15,203 nt of DNA from Chitinophagaceae bacterium (lineage in GTDB: Bacteria; Bacteroidota; Bacteroidia; Chitinophagales; UBA10324): assembly GCA_023251195.1 (NCBI GenBank), contig JAHEZG010000046.1, forward strand, positions 1,136 to 16,338, given 5' to 3'. Below are positions 7,864-15,129 of the stretch, one piece after another; the first letter of the stretch is position 1, and every line of letters begins with the position of its first letter. The position numbers and the translations under genes are program-made. The notes under the pieces were generated by a model. The model ran no database searches, was not told the origin of the DNA, and saw only the letters and a list, made by a program, of their open reading frames with translations.

Positions 7864-8496
7864 TTAGTATATAACTTTCATTACTTCAAATGCCTCGGCA
7901 AACTCGCTTCCGATTTGCACACCACGCGCAGTTGCCAGTCCGCGAATAAACCCCTCGTTCAGATAGGCGCGATGCGATTGTGATTTATATGCCTGCAGTG
8001 CTTCCAATTTCTTCATCACAAATTTTTCCTGCAACTTGATAAAACAACTGGTTTGAAAATTCAGATTGTTCCACGGCAATTCGTAACCGAGAATGGAAGC
8101 ATCTTTAAATGCACGCAGTCCTTCGTTGTGAATGACCTGATGATCCTGATGCAAATCGCTGGAGCATGGAAGAAAAACCAATTCGGGTTTCAATTCTTTT
8201 TTCAGCACCACCATGTCTTCCAGAATATTCTGACGAAACGAATTGAAGTTTCGAACATCGTAATCAAACAACCGAAGATTCTCAGCGGGGATTCCTAAAA
8301 TTTTTGTGGCTGCCTTCACTTCAATTTCCAATGTATCAGGTGCCAATCCAGGCTCGAGCGAACGACGGCAGAGTGAAAAAGCAGCATAGTAAATTTCTTT
8401 TCCTTCATCCACAAATCGCGCAATGCTTCCGCCCAATCCTAACTCACCATCATCGGTATGCGGTGCTAAAACGAGAATTCTTTTTTTATTGATCAT
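7864..8496 (-). CDS. PIG-L/LmbE family deacetylase
   Basis: A 210-residue PIG-L (LmbE-like) protein, a family of zinc-dependent N-deacetylases acting on N-acetylglucosamine conjugates and related sugars. The N-terminal strand RILVLAPH leads into HTDDGELGLGG (13-23), the counterpart of the family's H-P-D-D-E metal and catalytic motif, here with an extra glycine between the aspartates and the glutamate. The second metal-site motif HQDH is at 116-119 in SSDLHQDH. There is no signal peptide, so it acts in the cytoplasm. It is the first gene of the glycan operon, 6 bp before the stand-alone glycosyltransferase, and a promoter-like site lies just upstream. It might free an amino group on the sugar that other enzymes then modify, or trim a lipid-linked intermediate. 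The ATG at 8496 directly precedes the conserved strand. Confidence 0.9.
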   Translation of the reverse strand: MINKKRILVLAPHTDDGELGLGGSIARFVDEGKEIYYAAFSLCRRSLEPGLAPDTLEIEVKAATKILGIPAENLRLFDYDVRNFNSFRQNILEDMVVLKKELKPELVFLPCSSDLHQDHQVIHNEGLRAFKDASILGYELPWNNLNFQTSCFIKLQEKFVMKKLEALQAYKSQSHRAYLNEGFIRGLATARGVQIGSEFAEAFEVMKVIY

Positions 8497-8514
8497 GATT
8501 TTTATTCAGCGGCT

Positions 8515-8541
8515 CAAATATAACTGTTAGTTGTGTTGCAA
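8515..8541 (-). promoter_or_regulatory. Candidate Bacteroidota promoter of the glycan operon
   Basis: Reading the minus strand, TATATTTG at 8522-8515 matches the Bacteroidota -7 consensus TAnnTTTG exactly, and a TTG at 8541-8539 could serve as the -33 element. The spacer of 16 bases is shorter than the roughly 19-21 usually quoted, so the upstream half is weak. Transcription would start near 8509, about 13 bases before the ATG of the deacetylase. It lies in the only intergenic gap of more than 20 bp next to the seven-gene operon, which supports the call. Confidence 0.4.
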
Positions 8542-8550
8542 CTTTTTCAA

Positions 8551-9795
8551 TTACGGAATCACGACTTTAACAGTTGAATTTTTCATTTCATTATTCTGCA
8601 ACACGGCGATGTAACACCCTGATGACAAATTCAGATTTACGAATTGAGTGTTTTTATTTTTCTCAATTGCTTGCTCGAAAACTTTTCGCCCCAACAAATC
8701 ATACAACACAATTGAAGTTGAAATTTCTGATTGAAAATAAATCCGTCCATTCACATAAAATATTTTTTCAGTGGAAGGAATATGCGATTCAATAATTCCG
8801 GAAGGAAGAACAGTAAGTGTTTGTGTTGCAGTATCACTAAGGCAATGACCGGTTACAATTTGTGTAACAGTGTAAGTTCCGGGAGCATAATTGTGAGAAG
8901 TGTTTTGTTGTGCGGAAGAATTTCCATCTCCCAAATCCCACTGAAACTGCACACCATTAATGCCCGTTGATTGAAATGTAACAGTAGTTCCGGCAGCAGA
9001 AAAATCAAATCCGGCAAATGGAATATTTCCACTTTCAAACCAAAGCGATAAACTATCGAACACAATTGCGTCGGCAGTTTGCTGCAACAGTATGGCTGTT
9101 GTATCCGGCAGGGTTGAATAAAAAGTTGCGCCCACAGGTGATTCCTGGTACATAATGGCATAAAAAACACAAGCAGTTAAATAAGTTCCGTAAACAGTCG
9201 GGTGACTTTCATCTGCCTGAAATAAATCGAATGATAAACTATCGCCAATAATTTTTTTCCAGGCCATTCCAACCGGAGCAACGGTTGCGTTATTCATTTG
9301 ACCCATCTCTAAATAACTTTCGCGAAGCCGCTGTTGTACTCCCCAGAAAGTACAAAGTATCGGATAGCCGGCACAGTTGGAAGCATCGCCATTCTTTTTT
9401 CCCCATGTCATATAAAATAGTGTTTCGGTACACGAATCATTTGCATGAATCAAACTGTCGAGCTTAGTGGCGTATGGATAAACATCTGTCTGCACTTGTG
9501 AAGGAGGAAACGAAGGCATTTGACTTTGTTCCTGTAACACTACAAAATCCCATGGCTGCTGTGCAATTTTTGAAAGCGTGGTTGCATTTGTTGAATGCTG
9601 CTGAAAAGTATATCCGCCAGGTGCATTTGAATCAACAAATAACGAATCACCTTTTGAAAGGGCGAATTGCTGTACGGTTAGCGGCAGATTATTAACGGAC
9701 ACATAACTGTTACCGATAAATAAAACAGATTTTGTTTGCGCCGAAATTTTCTGAAGCGAAATCAGCAACAGCAGAAGTGGAACTATTTTTTTCAT
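8551..9795 (-). CDS. Secreted SGNH-type hydrolase with PKD domain and putative T9SS sorting domain
   Basis: A 414-residue exported protein. The chosen ATG at 9795 starts MKKIVPLLLLLISLQKISAQ, a classic signal peptide ending ISA-Q. An upstream in-frame extension of 22 residues would bury the signal and is rejected. Residues 24-225 look like an SGNH/DUF4886-type hydrolase: LFIGNSY (25-31) with likely nucleophile S30 in GNS instead of GDS, VLQEQSQ (86-92), and DESHPT (195-200) supplying the Asp/His end of the triad. Residues about 263-330 form a PKD-like beta-sandwich with the WDLGDGNSS signature at 286-294. The last 70 residues (LYDLLGRKVFEQ at 364-375, LSSGCYIAVLQ at 390-400) resemble the type A C-terminal sorting domain of type IX secretion cargo, so the protein is probably exported to the cell surface. 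It could be an esterase or carbohydrate deacetylase. It lies 22 bp downstream of scpA. Confidence 0.85.
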   Translation of the reverse strand: MKKIVPLLLLLISLQKISAQTKSVLFIGNSYVSVNNLPLTVQQFALSKGDSLFVDSNAPGGYTFQQHSTNATTLSKIAQQPWDFVVLQEQSQMPSFPPSQVQTDVYPYATKLDSLIHANDSCTETLFYMTWGKKNGDASNCAGYPILCTFWGVQQRLRESYLEMGQMNNATVAPVGMAWKKIIGDSLSFDLFQADESHPTVYGTYLTACVFYAIMYQESPVGATFYSTLPDTTAILLQQTADAIVFDSLSLWFESGNIPFAGFDFSAAGTTVTFQSTGINGVQFQWDLGDGNSSAQQNTSHNYAPGTYTVTQIVTGHCLSDTATQTLTVLPSGIIESHIPSTEKIFYVNGRIYFQSEISTSIVLYDLLGRKVFEQAIEKNKNTQFVNLNLSSGCYIAVLQNNEMKNSTVKVVIP

Positions 9796-9817
9796 TAAAA
9801 GAATTTTGAAAAGAAAA

Positions 9818-10561
9818 TTATTCAGTGGTTGAAACCCAGAAATTATTCGCACCCATTCCAATATTGATGTTAATGAGATTGGATTGAATTAATTCCAACA
9901 TGGCGAGAAAAGTAAAGATGGCGTGAATGCGATTTTCGCAGTGCTCGAATATTCCGATGAATGGAACATTGCTTCCACGGCGCACCACTTCCATAATTTT
10001 ATCTCTTGACCCTTCAATGGAATATGCATACTGAATAACCTGATGAATTGGTTTGTTCTTGTCCTCTTCATAACGGGTCATCACTTTTTCAAATGCTTTC
10101 AGCAAACGGAAAAGTGTGAGCGTGTGCAACTCTGCTTCGCCCGATAAACTTTCTGATAAAACTTTTAATTCGCCAACTGCATTTCCGCGTTCATATTTTC
10201 CGGCGCGGTTGTCTTCCAATTGGCGCATTTGTTCCTGCACTTCCTTGAATTTTTTATACTCCAATAATTTTGCAACCAACTCATCACGCGGATCAATTTC
10301 ATTTCCGGTGGCATCAATATCTTTTCTCGGCAATAATAATTTTGCTTTGATGCGCATGAGTGTTGCAGCAACCACAATAAACTCGCTTGCTAATTCTATG
10401 TTCATCAGACTCGCTTGATGCAGATAATCCAAAAAATCTTTTGTGATTGTATAAATCGGAATATCGTTGATATCGAGTTCATCGCGCTCAATAAAAAAAA
10501 GCAGCAGGTCAAACGGACCTTCAAACTGCGGCAGTTTTATCTCGTATGTTTTATCGTTCAT
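9818..10561 (-). CDS. scpA: Segregation and condensation protein A
   Basis: ScpA (kleisin) of the Smc-ScpA-ScpB condensin complex, which compacts and separates daughter chromosomes. With the ATG at 10561 it has 247 residues, the normal family length. The N-terminal signature FEGPFDLLLFFIERDELDI (13-31), which includes part of the Smc-binding region, is intact, as are the helix ELASEFIVVAATLMRIKAKLLLP (57-79) and the acidic middle. The C-terminal winged-helix part contains FIGIFEHCENRIHAIFTFLA (201-220) and LELIQSNLI (222-230). The open frame extends three codons to a TTG, but the ATG fits homologues better. scpB is not in the window, although it often lies elsewhere in Bacteroidota. The gene is followed at 22 bp by the SGNH hydrolase, possibly co-transcribed but functionally unrelated. 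Confidence 0.95.
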   Translation of the reverse strand: MNDKTYEIKLPQFEGPFDLLLFFIERDELDINDIPIYTITKDFLDYLHQASLMNIELASEFIVVAATLMRIKAKLLLPRKDIDATGNEIDPRDELVAKLLEYKKFKEVQEQMRQLEDNRAGKYERGNAVGELKVLSESLSGEAELHTLTLFRLLKAFEKVMTRYEEDKNKPIHQVIQYAYSIEGSRDKIMEVVRRGSNVPFIGIFEHCENRIHAIFTFLAMLELIQSNLININIGMGANNFWVSTTE

Positions 10562-10567
10562 TGGTGG

Positions 10568-10575
10568 CAAATGTA
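10568..10575 (-). promoter_or_regulatory. Candidate -7 element for scpA
   Basis: The minus strand reads TACATTTG here, an exact match to the Bacteroidota -7 consensus TAnnTTTG. It lies only 6 bases before the scpA ATG, so the transcript would start at about the first codon and be nearly leaderless. The closest TTG (10590-10592) is 14 bases upstream, too close for a standard -33 box. It is a chance match or an unusual promoter; support is limited to the 8-base motif. Confidence 0.25.
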
Positions 10576-10658
10576 TTGATTGTTATATGCAACAGTATGT
10601 GTCGGATTTGCGATGTGAATAATCTGATTTCTGTGTTGATTATTCAGTGCTTTTTCGC

Positions 10659-10677
10659 ATCCCGACTTCATCGGGAT
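10659..10677. repeat. Short perfect palindrome (7-bp stem, 5-base loop)
   Basis: ATCCCGA, then CTTCA, then TCGGGAT forms a perfect hairpin in the gap between the outer-membrane protein gene and scpA. No clean T-run follows on the minus strand, so it is a poor intrinsic terminator for the gene upstream. Small GC-core palindromes of this type recur between genes in many Bacteroidota genomes. It could act as a transcript-end hairpin or be a mobile or repetitive scrap. Confidence 0.6.
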
Positions 10678-10700
10678 AAACGCCGAATTAATATTTTCGG

Positions 10701-10773
10701 AAATACAGAGAAACACGGAGAGATATTCACTAATAAATTCTTTGCTCCTTAATTTGCTTTGCGTGAAAAATCA
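10701..10773. repeat. Degenerate intergenic repeat-like segment
   Basis: The plus strand carries ACAGAGAAACACGGAGAG, then a short AT-rich piece, then two copies of CTTTGC (10739-10744 and 10757-10762) and GCGTGAAAAATCA. From memory, this 'cacagagaaacacggag ... ctttgcgtgaaa' wording recurs between genes in several bacterial genomes as a non-coding repeat. This copy appears shortened and mutated. No sensible reading frame runs through it. The repeat call rests on recalled pattern and not on a second copy in this window. Confidence 0.4.
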
Positions 10774-10789
10774 AACAGGGTGACCGTTA

Positions 10790-12073
10790 TCAGAAATTAT
10801 AACTGTTAGAATTGAATCGCGGATTTACAATGTTGTTATAAATACTCCCGAACTGATAACTCAAACCCACTGATCCATAATAGCGGAAGTTGGTTTCCAA
10901 TTGTTTTATCTGCAACAAAACTTCTTCCTGACTGGCTCCTGATTTCGGCAATGAAATCTGATCATGAATGATGGAAAAACTTCCGTACAAATCCAACGAT
11001 AATCCTTCGAACAAACGAATGCTTGCAGAACCAGAAACATTCAAACTGTTCTTGCTGAAATCATACAAGTAGGTAGCTCCTGACACTGTAAAATTTGTGC
11101 TTCCCCATTTTTGTTTGAAGCGCATTGAGCTTCTTAATCGTTGCTGCACCACCGACTGTTTTAGTTTATTGAAAATCGTAGTGTCGTTGTATTCACCGGT
11201 TTGATATTGTACTTCGTAATAGAAAGTCCAGAGCTTGCGGTTCGATTGCGAATACGGAAACACATCAAACTCCAGTGCAGGTCCGGTGCTCACGACCCAT
11301 TTTATATTATCGTAAATGCTTGACGAATAATCAGCAATCAATCCGGTTGACCAATGCTTGTTTAAACTTTTCACATAGCTCGCTCCTGCATATTTCGAAT
11401 TCGATTCATTTACAAATTCAGTGGTATCATCAAATTTGTAAATGCTTTTGTTGTAATTAATTCCCGCATAAAAATTCAACTTCATTTTCGCGGTGACTTT
11501 ATCTGCAGAAATATTTCCGTTGTAATAAGAACTGGTCGATTGCTTTTCGCCATTCCAGTTTCCATTTCCTCCAATGGAAAACACCCAACTGCGCCAATGG
11601 TCAACGGTATCTTTCTGAGCAACAGTTGCAGTATCTTCCTGAGGTGAGGTGATATTAATTTTAGAGGCCATTGTGGTGTGCGCCACATACCGCATCAACC
11701 CAACCGTTATAATTTGTGTTAAACCTTTTCGGGTTTCATCGGAAGTGTTGTTTGAATTTGCGGTGAAGTACAGCGTGTCGTTTTCATTCTGAAAAATTTG
11801 CTGTCCGAGATAATAAAGCGTGTAAATACTTCCGCCACTCGCTGTGTATTCTTTAGTTATTAAAAGATGAACATCGGACTGCACCGGGTCGCGGACAAAA
11901 TTTACACAGTTGATTTCGGTGCGCATAAAATCTTCGTCGCAGTACGGACAATCCAGATAAACTTTCAACGCGCCGCTGATACAGGTTTGTTTATTGGTTT
12001 GTGCAAATGAAAATTGAATTGATATCAGTAGTGTAACAGTGATTGAAAACAGAGCAATGATTTTTTTTACCAT
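10790..12073 (-). CDS. Exported probable outer-membrane beta-barrel protein with conserved Cys-rich N-terminal domain
   Basis: A 427-residue envelope protein that I cannot assign to a named family. A signal peptide covers residues 1-24 (MVKKIIALFS... ending FSFA-Q). Residues 30-140 form a small domain with CISGALKVYLDCPYCDEDFM (31-50) and INCVNFVRD (54-62), giving four cysteines (31, 42, 45, 56) that could pair in the periplasm. After a polar linker (140-160), residues 160-427 are alternating amphipathic strands rich in Tyr, Trp, Asn and Ser (for example KMKLNFYAGINYNKSIY and GLSLDLYGSFSIIHD). The chain ends in phenylalanine, as many outer-membrane barrels do. I recall similar DCPYCD/VNFVRD N-termini in uncharacterised Bacteroidota proteins. 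It begins 89 bp after the GH3/beta-lactamase gene and may share its transcript. Confidence 0.75.
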   Translation of the reverse strand: MVKKIIALFSITVTLLISIQFSFAQTNKQTCISGALKVYLDCPYCDEDFMRTEINCVNFVRDPVQSDVHLLITKEYTASGGSIYTLYYLGQQIFQNENDTLYFTANSNNTSDETRKGLTQIITVGLMRYVAHTTMASKINITSPQEDTATVAQKDTVDHWRSWVFSIGGNGNWNGEKQSTSSYYNGNISADKVTAKMKLNFYAGINYNKSIYKFDDTTEFVNESNSKYAGASYVKSLNKHWSTGLIADYSSSIYDNIKWVVSTGPALEFDVFPYSQSNRKLWTFYYEVQYQTGEYNDTTIFNKLKQSVVQQRLRSSMRFKQKWGSTNFTVSGATYLYDFSKNSLNVSGSASIRLFEGLSLDLYGSFSIIHDQISLPKSGASQEEVLLQIKQLETNFRYYGSVGLSYQFGSIYNNIVNPRFNSNSYNF

Positions 12074-12114
12074 TTCAATTTTGTTTTTTGAAAGAAAAAA
12101 TTTCTGTGGTGAAA

Positions 12115-12154
12115 ATACTTTTTTGAATAACGAATGGAAGGAAGAAAAAAGTAT
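12115..12154. repeat. AT-rich inverted repeat (10-bp arms, 20-base loop)
   Basis: ATACTTTTTT at 12115-12124 and AAAAAAGTAT at 12145-12154 are perfect reverse complements in the 89-bp gap after the GH3/beta-lactamase gene. The transcript hairpin would be weak because it is almost all A-U pairs. It might mark transcript end or be a chance product of the A/T-rich gap. Confidence 0.35.
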
Positions 12155-12162
12155 GGCTGAAA

Positions 12163-15129
12163 TTATTTATTCAGCGATAAATCATTTGAATTTAAAATGG
12201 CTTTATAAATCGCCTCCTGAATATTCTTGCGCACATTGAGTGAATTTATTTTACTGTTTTCATCATCTGGGAAAGTTCGGTTTGATAGAAAAACAAAAGT
12301 TAAATTGTATTGGGGATCAGTCCACACACAAGTGCCTGTGAATCCCTGATGACCGTAAGTGTTACACGATGCTTCGCTACAACACGGACTTGCTCTGTCA
12401 GGGTCAGGTTCCGGTTTATCGAAACCCAAACCACGGCGACAAATTTTTCCTGCTTGTGTTGTAAACTTCTGAACTGTTTCGGGAGAGAAATATTTTTCGC
12501 CGCCATACTCGCCTTTGTTCAACAGCATTTGCATTTCAATCGCTAAATCATTTGCTGATGAAAAAACTCCGGCGTGTCCTCCCACTCCTCCCAGCATTGC
12601 AGCGCCCTGGTCGTGCACAAATCCACGGATTAATTCGTGACGATAAAAATTATCATAGTTCGACGGAACAATTCTGTCCAATGAAAATTTATCTGTTGGA
12701 TTGTAAGTCATGGTTGGCAATCCAAGTGGCGCATAAAAATTTTTGTCTACTAATTCATCAATTGGTTTACCGCGAATTTTTTCAGCAACTGCTTTCAGGA
12801 AATAAAAATCCAAATCAGAGTAAACATATGTTCCTCGCGTGTTTACGGGTGAAGAAAGAATATCCTGCCACATGGTATCTATGTAAGCAGGACAGATAAA
12901 TATATCTTTTGTAACGCGAACACATTTTTCTTTTGTTGAAATGCTGCTGTAAAGATTTGCATCCAAACCACCACGCGCATCAAGCGTGTGTTTGTAAAAC
13001 GGAATAAATGGTTTTAATCCTGCGGTGTGGGTGAGTAGTTCCTTAATCACAATAGCCGATTTGTTTGTGCCTCTTGTTTCAGGCAAGTAGTCACCGACTG
13101 TTTTATTCAAATCAATTTTTCCTTCGTCATACAGCTTCATGATTTCCATATTGGTCGCAGCGATTTTTGTAATGGATGCGAGGTCGTACAAATCATCGTT
13201 GCGCACGGAATCAATTTTATCGTAGGTGAAGTAGCCGAAAGATTTTTGGTAAATAACTATTCCATCCTTCGCCACTAAAACCTGACAGCCGGGAAATGCT
13301 CTGTCCAACAAAGCATCATCAACTATCGAATCAATTTTCTTCAGCAAATCTTCGCGCACTCCGACCTCTTCGGGTTGTGAATATTTTAATCTGATTGTTG
13401 AGGTAGTGAGCAATCCTGTTCCCGACGGAATTGTTTTCGAAGCGCTCACTGATAATTTTCCTTTCGCTTTTATTCCGCCGAATAAAAGTTGTGCCGCCAT
13501 TTTTTGCGTGATGGATTCATCGTTGTAACACTCCAACAACCAGTTCTTGTCTTCAAAAAATTTCAACGCATACGGACTTCCGAAAACCGTTACAATTGTT
13601 TTTTTTTGCTGGCTGATTGCATCAATAAAAGTTTCTGCGCTCTGCGTGATTCCGTAAAAGTCGCTCGACTTTTTATTCATGTTGTGAATGCTCACGATAA
13701 CGAGATTGTAATCTTTTAACTTCGTTGCAAGTGCTGCATAATCCTCCTTGCTCGCCTGTTTATCCATCTGAAAACTTTTCACCGGCGCATATTGCTCCAA
13801 CATTTCCTGAAACTGATTTCTGCTGAAAGCCCCAATGGCAACTGATGCAATTCGCAGTGTATCCAATTTCTTCAATGGAATAAAATTGTTTTCATTGTGA
13901 ACGAGTGTCAATGCATTTTCAACCAATTGTTGTTTCAATAATTTCGCTTCGTTGGTATTTAAATCTGCATTCAGATTTTTTAATGAAATGCTTTGTCGCT
14001 TGTTTAATCCGCACCAGTATTTCGCACGCAGAATTTTTTTCACTCGCTCATCCACTTCTGCTCTTGTAATAAATCCGCTGTCAATTGCAGCTTTAATCTG
14101 TTTGATGGCTTCACCCACATTTCCTGAAAACAACAACACATCATTGCCGGCGAGCAGTGCCATTGCATCTACTTTTCCGGGAGCCGAATAATTACTTACT
14201 CCTTTCATGTTCATTGCATCAGTAAAAATCAATCCCTGAAATCCGAGTTGCTGTTTTAAAATTCCGCTGACAATTGCAGGTGAAAGTGTTGAAGCGCGAT
14301 TCTTAGTTGAATCCAATGCAGGAATAAAAAGATGCGCAACCATCATGCTTCCCACTCCTGCATTAATCATTTCTTTGAAAGGAAATAATTCGAGCGTATC
14401 GAGTCTTTGCTTCGAAGCATTGATTACAGGAAGCGCGAGGTGCGAATCGGTATCAGTATCACCATGACCGGGAAAATGTTTTGCGCAGGCAATCACTCCG
14501 CCATCCTGCAAACCTTTCATGTAGGCAATTCCTTTTTTCGCCACATTGTATTTGTTGTCGCCGAAACTTCTGTCGCCGATAACAGGATTGAGCGCATTGT
14601 TATTTATATCAACATCCGGCGCAAAATTTATGTTCACTCCGATGCGCTTGCACTGCCGCGCAATTTCTTTTCCCATTAAATAAATGAGCGAATCATTTTG
14701 AATGGCACCGAGCATTTGTTGTCGCGGAAAATTCATGGTGCTGTCGAGGCGCATACTTAATCCCCACTCACCATCAATGGCAATGAGCAGCGGAACCTTA
14801 CTTACATTCTGATAAAAATTGGTGAGCGATGCTTGTCGCCCCGGTCCACCCTGCATAAAAATCAATCCGCCGATTTTGTACTTAGAAATCATGGCGGCGA
14901 TATTTAACTTTTCCTCTGAACCTTTATTACTGTATGCAGCCATCATAAACAACTGACCCAATCTTTCATCGGGAGTCAGTGTATTGAAAATGGAATCGGC
15001 CCATGCAGAACTCTCAATTAAAAACGGCGGCACATCGCCGTCAAATAATTTAATGTCTCTCGGTCCGGGTGAAGCCAAGGGCAGGAAAAAAATTCCGGCG
15101 AGCACAATAAAAACAAACAACTTCTTCAT
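12163..15129 (-). CDS. GH3 beta-N-acetylhexosaminidase-like / serine beta-lactamase-like fusion, exported
   Basis: A 988-residue two-enzyme protein with an N-terminal export signal (KKLFVFIVLAGIFFLPLA). Residues about 45-370 are a GH3 catalytic barrel of NagZ type. The KHFPGHGDTDTDSH segment at 217-230 carries the Asp-His general acid dyad (D228, H230), and D304 in FTDAMNMKG is the likely nucleophile. This enzyme type removes N-acetylglucosamine from muropeptides or glycans. Residues about 395-565 resemble the second GH3 domain. Residues about 590-980 are a class C beta-lactamase/esterase-like domain with SITK (652-655), YSD (770-772) in place of YxN, and GHQG (926-929) in the KTG position. 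Such fusions are common in Bacteroidota and probably act on cell-wall fragments in the periplasm. The C-terminal domain has a cysteine cluster (C897, C916, C917, C922). No neighbouring gene points to a specific pathway. Confidence 0.92.
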   Translation of the reverse strand: MKKLFVFIVLAGIFFLPLASPGPRDIKLFDGDVPPFLIESSAWADSIFNTLTPDERLGQLFMMAAYSNKGSEEKLNIAAMISKYKIGGLIFMQGGPGRQASLTNFYQNVSKVPLLIAIDGEWGLSMRLDSTMNFPRQQMLGAIQNDSLIYLMGKEIARQCKRIGVNINFAPDVDINNNALNPVIGDRSFGDNKYNVAKKGIAYMKGLQDGGVIACAKHFPGHGDTDTDSHLALPVINASKQRLDTLELFPFKEMINAGVGSMMVAHLFIPALDSTKNRASTLSPAIVSGILKQQLGFQGLIFTDAMNMKGVSNYSAPGKVDAMALLAGNDVLLFSGNVGEAIKQIKAAIDSGFITRAEVDERVKKILRAKYWCGLNKRQSISLKNLNADLNTNEAKLLKQQLVENALTLVHNENNFIPLKKLDTLRIASVAIGAFSRNQFQEMLEQYAPVKSFQMDKQASKEDYAALATKLKDYNLVIVSIHNMNKKSSDFYGITQSAETFIDAISQQKKTIVTVFGSPYALKFFEDKNWLLECYNDESITQKMAAQLLFGGIKAKGKLSVSASKTIPSGTGLLTTSTIRLKYSQPEEVGVREDLLKKIDSIVDDALLDRAFPGCQVLVAKDGIVIYQKSFGYFTYDKIDSVRNDDLYDLASITKIAATNMEIMKLYDEGKIDLNKTVGDYLPETRGTNKSAIVIKELLTHTAGLKPFIPFYKHTLDARGGLDANLYSSISTKEKCVRVTKDIFICPAYIDTMWQDILSSPVNTRGTYVYSDLDFYFLKAVAEKIRGKPIDELVDKNFYAPLGLPTMTYNPTDKFSLDRIVPSNYDNFYRHELIRGFVHDQGAAMLGGVGGHAGVFSSANDLAIEMQMLLNKGEYGGEKYFSPETVQKFTTQAGKICRRGLGFDKPEPDPDRASPCCSEASCNTYGHQGFTGTCVWTDPQYNLTFVFLSNRTFPDDENSKINSLNVRKNIQEAIYKAILNSNDLSLNK

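Noticed and set aside
9796..9861. 22-residue N-terminal extension of the SGNH hydrolase
   Set aside because: It would overlap scpA and place a non-signal stretch before a clear signal peptide starting at the ATG at 9795.
10659..10677. Rho-independent terminator after the outer-membrane protein gene
   Set aside because: The hairpin is real, but there is no T-run after it on the transcribed strand and it lies over 110 bp past the stop codon.
10546..10752. 68-codon plus-strand frame across the scpA upstream gap
   Set aside because: It overlaps the scpA start and runs through repeat-like, low-information DNA with no recognisable protein features.
12552..12899. 115-codon open frame on the plus strand inside the GH3/beta-lactamase gene
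   Set aside because: It is antisense to conserved catalytic-domain sequence and has no recognisable motif.
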